A model generated the notes under the pieces. It was given only the letters and a program-made list of their open reading frames with translations. It was not told where the DNA came from and did no database searches. Shown piece by piece: positions 59,459 through 64,000 of a DNA stretch of 64,000 nt; position 1 is the stretch's first letter; each line of letters begins with the position of its first letter. Both the position numbers and the translations under genes were made by a program. The stretch comes from Crossiella sp. SN42 (GTDB taxonomy: Bacteria > Actinomycetota > Actinomycetes > Mycobacteriales > Pseudonocardiaceae): contig NZ_JAMHIV010000005.1 of the NCBI RefSeq assembly GCF_023897065.1, positions 1-64,000 of the forward strand, read 5' to 3'.

Positions 59459-60685
59459 ATGCACGCGGAGTCCGGGGCCCGGTCACGGGAGCTGGCCAGT
59501 GGCACGCCGTGGCCGGCCATGGACACGGACCAGGACTGCGCCGCGTTGCGGGCGACCTCGCTGATGGTGCAGGGGCGGAACTGGGCCGACTCGGTGCGTT
59601 TCGCCGAGGTCGCGTTGAGCCGGCCGCCGTGCCGGGACGACCCGATCTGCGTGTGGCGGGCGCTGGTCACCCTGACCGCGGCCGGTGAGCTGACCGCGGC
59701 GGACGCGCACTGCGCGCGGCTGGTCGAGGAGGTCGACCCGCAGCTGGCCGGGGCCGAGCACCGGCTGGCCATGATGCTGCGGGTGCGGGCCCGGATCGCG
59801 GTGCAGCGCGGGGACCTGGCCGGGGCGCGGGCGGCGCTGGAGGAGCTGCTCACGGTGCCTGCGCCGCGACCGGTGCGGCTGGTGGCGGCGGGGTGGCTGG
59901 CCGAGGTGCTGGTGGGCCTGGACGCGGTGGACCAGGCAGCGGCGTTGCTGGCCCGGCACGACTTCGACACGGCGGTGCAGTGGCGGGCGCCGTGCCGGCC
60001 GATGCTGCTGGCCGCGCGCGGCGTGGTGCGGGTGGCGGCCGGGCAGGCGCAGGCCGGATTGCGGGACCACCTGGCCAGCGGGCGGGGTTTCCTGGCGCAG
60101 CGGGTGGCGAACCCGGCGATCGCACCCTGGCGCGGGCGGGCGGCGCTGGCCGCGATGACGGTTCGGCGTGAGGACCTGGCCGTTGACCTCGCCGAGCAGG
60201 AGCTGGCCGCGGCGCAGCGGTGGGGTGAGCCGAGGGTGCTGGGCGCGGCGCTGGCCACGGTGGCGGTGGTGCGCGGCGGGGACGAGGTCGAGCAGCTGAG
60301 CGAGGCGGCCGATCTGCTGGAGGTGGCGCAGGCCCGGCGGGAGTTGAGCCTGGTGCGTTACCAGCTGGGGGTTCGGCTGGCCGCGCGCAAGGAGTTGTCA
60401 GCGGCGCGGAGCAGTTTGAGCGCGGCGCGGACGCTGGCCGAGCGGGTGGGCGATCCGCGGGGGCAGCGGGCCGCCGAACTGGCCCTGCACGGGCTCGGCG
60501 GGCCGGTGGAAGCCTTGACCGGCAAGGAAGAGCAGGTGGCCAGGCTGGCGCGGGCCGGGCACGGCAACCGGGAGATCGCGGAGCAGCTGGCGGTGTCGGT
60601 GCGCACGGTGGAGCTGCGGCTGTCCAGCGCCTACCGCAAGCTCGGCATCGCCGGGCGGGACGGACTGCGCACCGCGCTGCGGTAG
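59459..60685 (+). CDS. LuxR-type regulator with TPR-like N-terminus (paralogue 1)
   Basis: Protein of 408 residues: an all-helical, TPR-like N-terminal region without any ATPase motif, then a LuxR helix-turn-helix at the C-terminus (LTGKEEQVARLARAGHGNREIAEQLAVSVRTVELRLSSAYRKLG). It resembles the C-terminal third of LAL regulators standing alone. A paralogue lies 850 bp downstream. ATG 59459 without RBS, probably leaderless. Confidence 0.85.
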   Translation: MHAESGARSRELASGTPWPAMDTDQDCAALRATSLMVQGRNWADSVRFAEVALSRPPCRDDPICVWRALVTLTAAGELTAADAHCARLVEEVDPQLAGAEHRLAMMLRVRARIAVQRGDLAGARAALEELLTVPAPRPVRLVAAGWLAEVLVGLDAVDQAAALLARHDFDTAVQWRAPCRPMLLAARGVVRVAAGQAQAGLRDHLASGRGFLAQRVANPAIAPWRGRAALAAMTVRREDLAVDLAEQELAAAQRWGEPRVLGAALATVAVVRGGDEVEQLSEAADLLEVAQARRELSLVRYQLGVRLAARKELSAARSSLSAARTLAERVGDPRGQRAAELALHGLGGPVEALTGKEEQVARLARAGHGNREIAEQLAVSVRTVELRLSSAYRKLGIAGRDGLRTALR

Positions 60686-60708
60686 TTGCGGTCGGACCGA
60701 AGGGTTAT

Positions 60709-60724
60709 TGTGACCCAGGTCACA
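60709..60724. promoter_or_regulatory. CRP/FNR-like dyad (TGTGA-N6-TCACA)
   Basis: tgtgacccaggtcaca fits the CRP consensus exactly in both half-sites; it lies 43 bp before the start of the ruined FMN reductase gene. Confidence 0.6.
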
Positions 60725-60766
60725 TGTATGACATTTGAGCCAGGGCCGCTCTGGGTAACTGTGGCC

Positions 60767-60966
60767 ATGATCCCCGACCTCATCCGGGTGGCCGTGCTGG
60801 TGGGCAGCGCCCGCGCCGGTTGCCGCAGCAGGAAGGTCGCCGACTGGGCGGCGGGGTGCGCGCGCAGGATGGCGGGGCGATCGCCCTGGTGACCCTGCTG
60901 GATGAGTCGGTGTGGTGGGCGCTGGCGTTGCGCGAGGCCCGGACCGTTCGCCCGTACGTCAGCTGA
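60767..60966 (+). pseudogene. NADPH-dependent FMN reductase remnant
   Basis: ATG 60767 opens IRVAVLVGSARAGCRSRKVADWAAG, the flavin-binding N-terminus of an NADPH-dependent FMN reductase. After about 30 residues sense continues only in another frame and reads ...LLDESVWWALALREARTVRPYVS, like the C-terminus of the same family, then stops at 60966. About 110 middle residues are missing and the frame is broken. This is the relic of an internal deletion. The frame's own stop is at 60892. Confidence 0.7.
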
Positions 60967-60978
60967 CGGGAGCTAGTG

Positions 60979-61497
60979 ATGATCATCTACGACATCGGCG
61001 CCAAGTCCGTGCAGGTCGAGCTGGCGCACACCGGCGGCGACTGGCAGCGTGCCGCGGTGGCCGCCTGGGTCAGCCGGTGGCGGCGGCAGCAGTGGCCTGC
61101 GGACCTGCTCGGGGTGGCCTGTCTGCCCAGTCTGGACGGTGCCTCGGTGCTGACCTGGAGCCAGTGGGCCACCGACGCCGAGCCCTGGTCGCTGTGGGGC
61201 CTGGACGGGCCGCCCGGCTACTCCTCCGGGCCGCGCACCTACCACCGACTGGGCCGGGTCGGCTCCCGGTCAGCTGCCCCTGGGTTCTTCGGCCTCACCC
61301 GCCTGGGCAACCTGGGCCAGGCCAGGGACTGGCTGGACGCGTTGCCCGCGCGGCCGAAGGCGGTGGCCGGTGAGCTCTACTTCCGGGAGGACGGCCGGGG
61401 CTTCCTCGGCCTGTCCGGCTGGCGCGAGCCGGTGACCGACGGCTACCGGGTGCACACCGCGCTCAGCGCGCCGGTTTCCGTCGGCCACCGGTCTTGA
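60979..61497 (+). CDS. ABM-like (dimeric alpha/beta barrel) protein, tentative
   Basis: Protein of 172 residues. VACLPSLDGASVLTWSQWATDAE resembles the core strand-turn of antibiotic-biosynthesis-monooxygenase-like dimeric alpha/beta barrels, and GELYFREDGRGFLGLSGW could be a second strand. There is no other firm family signal, so the call is tentative. ATG 60979 has gggag upstream. It follows the FMN reductase remnant by 12 nt; such monooxygenases are often paired with flavin reductases, so an old two-gene unit may have lost its reductase. Confidence 0.6.
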   Translation: MIIYDIGAKSVQVELAHTGGDWQRAAVAAWVSRWRRQQWPADLLGVACLPSLDGASVLTWSQWATDAEPWSLWGLDGPPGYSSGPRTYHRLGRVGSRSAAPGFFGLTRLGNLGQARDWLDALPARPKAVAGELYFREDGRGFLGLSGWREPVTDGYRVHTALSAPVSVGHRS

Positions 61498-61513
61498 GCA
61501 GGCCCGGCACCCC

Positions 61514-61532
61514 GTGTGAGGATCATCGGACC
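61514..61532 (+). promoter_or_regulatory. Leaderless-type promoter motif of LuxR paralogue 2
   Basis: gtgtgaggatcat lies 6 nt before ATG 61533, 11 of 13 bases identical to the motif before 59459. Confidence 0.45.
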
Positions 61533-62837
61533 ATGCTGGAGGAATGGGTCGAGTCCGCGCGAGCGCTCCGGCTGCGCCTGGTGGAGGGCGGCCGGTGGGC
61601 CGAGGCGGACCGCGTGGTGGCCGAGGTCCTCGGCCGGGCCGTCGGCGTGCCCTCGACCACCGGCCCCGCGCTGGCCGGACTGTCCTATGTGGCCGGTGGG
61701 CCCCGGCCGGGCGCGGCGCGCTGCCCGGACCGGCCGGATCCGGTGCCACCGGAACGTGAGCTGGCCATGCGGGCCATCCTGCTGACCAACCGCGGCGTGG
61801 ACCGGGCAGGCAGCGTCGAGCTGGCCGAGCGGGTGCTGGACTCGGCGGCCTGGACCGAGGCCGGTTGCTTCTGGTACTCGGTGATGGCGCTGGCCTATGC
61901 CGGTGAGCTGACCTCCGCACGGGCGCACTGCGCGCGGGCCGCGGCCACCGAGGGCTGGGCGCGGTCGGCGCGACAGCGGGACGCGCTGACCCTGGTGCGG
62001 GCCCGGCTGGCCACCTGGGCCGGGCAACCTCGGCAGGCGGCCGAGGAGCTGGAATCGCTGCTGGCGCGCGGGGTCTACCCGCAGTTCGCCGGGCTGAGCG
62101 TGGCCTGGCTGGCCGCCGCGCTGGTCGACCTCGGCGAGCTGGGCCGGGCCCGCGACCACTTCCGCGAGCACGACCTGGACGGCGCGCTGGACACCACGCC
62201 CGACCGGGCCGAACTGCTCGCCGCCAGGGGTGCGCTGCACCGGGCGGAGGGCCAGTTCCTGTTGGGCTATCAGGACTTCCTGGCCTGTGGCCGGGAGCTG
62301 GACGGCTGGGCGGTGGCCAATCCTGCGGTGCTGCCCTGGCGGTCCCAGGCCGCGCTGTGCGCGCACGCGCTGCAACGCGGCCCGCTGGCTGCCTCGCTGG
62401 CCAGGGCCGAGCTGGTGGCGGCCCGCCGCTGGGGCGCGCCGCGGCCGATCGGGCGGGCGCTGCACGCGGCGGGCTGGGACTCCGCCGCGCAGCTCACCGA
62501 GGCCGCGGCCCTGGTGCACGGCGCGGAGCTCGTGCAGGTGCGGCACGACCTGGGGCTGCTGCTGGCCGCGCGTGGGCAGCAGCTGGCCGCCGAGGAGGCC
62601 TTCGCCGCCGCGCGGGAGGCCGCGGCGATGATCGGCAACACCCGCTGGGCCGCGCGCGCCGCGCCGCCGCCGTTGACCAGTCAGGAGGGCCGGATCGCCG
62701 CGCTGGTGCGGGCCGGGCTGAGCAACAAGGAGATCGCGGCCCGGCTCGGCGTGGTGGTGCGCACCGTGGAGCTGCACCTGTCCCAGGTCTACCGCAAGCT
62801 CGGGGTGTCCGGGCGGTCCGGGTTGATCCGCGGCTAA
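61533..62837 (+). CDS. LuxR-type regulator with TPR-like N-terminus (paralogue 2)
   Basis: Protein of 434 residues with the same plan as the protein at 59459: helical N-terminal region (tetratricopeptide-like, with LARAELVAARRWGAPRPIGRALHAAG paralleling LAEQELAAAQRWGEPRVLGAALATVA) and a C-terminal LuxR helix-turn-helix (LTSQEGRIAALVRAGLSNKEIAARLGVVVRTVELHLSQVYRKLG). The two are clear paralogues by duplication. Convergent 4-nt overlap with the antiporter gene. Confidence 0.87.
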   Translation: MLEEWVESARALRLRLVEGGRWAEADRVVAEVLGRAVGVPSTTGPALAGLSYVAGGPRPGAARCPDRPDPVPPERELAMRAILLTNRGVDRAGSVELAERVLDSAAWTEAGCFWYSVMALAYAGELTSARAHCARAAATEGWARSARQRDALTLVRARLATWAGQPRQAAEELESLLARGVYPQFAGLSVAWLAAALVDLGELGRARDHFREHDLDGALDTTPDRAELLAARGALHRAEGQFLLGYQDFLACGRELDGWAVANPAVLPWRSQAALCAHALQRGPLAASLARAELVAARRWGAPRPIGRALHAAGWDSAAQLTEAAALVHGAELVQVRHDLGLLLAARGQQLAAEEAFAAAREAAAMIGNTRWAARAAPPPLTSQEGRIAALVRAGLSNKEIAARLGVVVRTVELHLSQVYRKLGVSGRSGLIRG

Positions 62838-64000
62838 CGTGCCGCCTGCGCCGCGGCCTCTTCCAGGTCAAGGCGTTCCAGCTCGCCGCGCACGATGTCA
62901 TCGGGCAGTTCCCCCGCCTTGCGCGCCCGCACCAGCGCGGTCCGCTGCGCGGCCAGCAGCTGCTGCCGCACAGTGAGCAGCAGGCCGCGTTCGGCCGGGG
63001 ACATCCGGGTCTCGTCGGACTCCTTGCTGGCCGCCAGCGCGGTGGTGAACCGCTCCCGCAACCGCGCGAACGCCTCCGGGTCGGCGCCCTCCGGCGGGGT
63101 GCTCAGGGCCTGTTTGGCCGCGGCCCTGGTGACCTCCCTGGCCTTGGCCGCGCCCAGTTCCGCGCGCCGCTGTTCCTCCGGGGCTTCCAGGCGCAGCCAG
63201 CGGATCAGCGGCGGCAGCGTGGGGCCCTGGATCAGCAGCGTGCCGACCGCGACCACGAACGCCAGCGCCTGGATCAGATCCCGGCCGGGCACGGTGGCCG
63301 GCACCCCCGCCGCGGCGGCCATGGTGACCACGCCACGCATACCGGTCCAGGAGATCACCGCCATGTACTGCCACGGCAACCGTTCCCGGACCAGGCGGCG
63401 TCGCCCGCGCGGCAGGCCTACGGTCAGTCGCCCGCGGAGCAGGCCACGGCCGTAGGTGAGGAAGACCCAGGCCGGGCGCACCAGCAGCACCGTGCCGAGC
63501 ACCGCCGTCGCGCCGAGGACGAAGGCGGGCCAGGAGATCCCGGTCGCGGCGAGCCCGGCGAAGACGAACTTGCACTGCAAACCCATGTAGGCGAAGACGA
63601 AGGCCTCCAGCAGCACGTCCAGGCTGTGCCAGACCTGCCTGCCCTGCAACCGGGTGGCGAAGGAGGCGCGGGCGTCGTTGTGCCCCAAGGTGATCCCGGC
63701 CGCGACCACCGCCAGCACCCCAGACGCGTGCACCTCCTCGGCCAGCAGGTAGGCGGCGAAGGGCACGATCAGCCCGAGCGCGGTCTCCAGCCCGCTGTCC
63801 CGCAGCCGGGACCGGATCCCGTGCACCACCAAGGCCAGGGCCAGTCCAATGAGGACACCGGCCAGCACGCCGTAGCCGAAGAGCAGGAACGGGTTGCCGA
63901 ACAGGGTGTCCTTGCCGGTGGCCGCGGCCACCGCGAGGGTGAACAGGGTCAGCGCGGCCGCGTCGTTGACCAGGCTCTCCCCGGTCAGGATGGCCATCAA
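62834..64000 (-). CDS. CPA1-family Na+/H+ antiporter, 5' end outside window
   Basis: C-terminal 388 residues of a monovalent cation:proton antiporter (NhaP/YjcE type). The ion-binding LTGESLVNDAAALTLF motif is right at the window edge, followed by about eight helices (including SWTGMRGVVTMAAAAGVPAT) and a charged cytoplasmic tail of about 120 residues. The start and about 150 residues are to the right of the window. It would take part in pH or sodium homeostasis. Confidence 0.92.
   Translation of the reverse strand: MMAILTGESLVNDAAALTLFTLAVAAATGKDTLFGNPFLLFGYGVLAGVLIGLALALVVHGIRSRLRDSGLETALGLIVPFAAYLLAEEVHASGVLAVVAAGITLGHNDARASFATRLQGRQVWHSLDVLLEAFVFAYMGLQCKFVFAGLAATGISWPAFVLGATAVLGTVLLVRPAWVFLTYGRGLLRGRLTVGLPRGRRRLVRERLPWQYMAVISWTGMRGVVTMAAAAGVPATVPGRDLIQALAFVVAVGTLLIQGPTLPPLIRWLRLEAPEEQRRAELGAAKAREVTRAAAKQALSTPPEGADPEAFARLRERFTTALAASKESDETRMSPAERGLLLTVRQQLLAAQRTALVRARKAGELPDDIVRGELERLDLEEAAAQAAR

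Overview
The window is very GC-rich and gene-dense. Strong GC bias at third codon positions, GTG starts, apparently leaderless promoters, a SARP/AfsR regulator, LuxR 'LAL' regulators and an EspC-type secretion partner all point to a soil actinomycete. The gene families suggest Pseudonocardiales (the Crossiella/Saccharothrix/Lentzea type), which is inference. I see no rRNA, tRNA, CRISPR array, complete insertion sequence or replication origin.

Layout. 0-9.3 kb: a palindromic repeat that cuts off an acyltransferase gene, a secreted streptogrisin-type protease with an EF-hand-like insert, a QsdR-type regulator, a StrR-like ParB-fold regulator overlapping an aminoglycoside-phosphotransferase-like pseudokinase, an Eis-type acetyltransferase, an alpha/beta hydrolase and a membrane sulfatase. 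9.4-16.8 kb: a compact cluster of RibD-C reductase, DoxX, CDP-alcohol phosphatidyltransferase, BchC-like MDR dehydrogenase, creatininase-family hydrolase, flippase-like membrane protein, methyltransferase, GT4 glycosyltransferase, 6-pyruvoyltetrahydropterin-synthase-like protein and GTP cyclohydrolase II. Together these look like an uncharacterised GTP-derived (pteridine or pyrimidine) glycoconjugate pathway. It is the best candidate here for an undescribed system.

17-33 kb: an AfsR-type regulator, a nucleobase permease, a TetR/isochorismatase unit divergent from an EamA transporter with twin operators, a secreted chorismate mutase, a frameshifted MerR gene, an OsmC fusion, an alpha-carbonic anhydrase, a large LuxR regulator, and an EspC-like / NucA-NucB-type toxin / immunity trio. 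33-45.6 kb: a SARP, a ricin-type lectin, a cation exchanger behind a yybP-ykoY-type manganese riboswitch and divergent from an ArsR sensor, then redox enzymes (FAD monooxygenase, multicopper oxidase, SDR, NmrA-like) each beside a TetR, LysR or HxlR regulator.

45.6-64 kb: a 1,432-residue STAND-type NTPase carrying a 21-bp minisatellite, a hydroxyacid dehydrogenase, an FHA protein, a MacB-like ABC exporter divergent from a histidine kinase and response regulator that are separated by a decayed 18-bp-repeat tract, an SGNH hydrolase whose signal peptide is built from 18-bp repeats, two paralogous LuxR regulators with a shared promoter motif, a wrecked FMN reductase gene, and a CPA1 antiporter cut by the window edge.

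Themes are: three copies of a 160-bp TA-flanked palindromic element, two of them sitting on stop codons; many convergent genes whose 3' ends overlap; and in-frame tandem repeats inside coding sequence.
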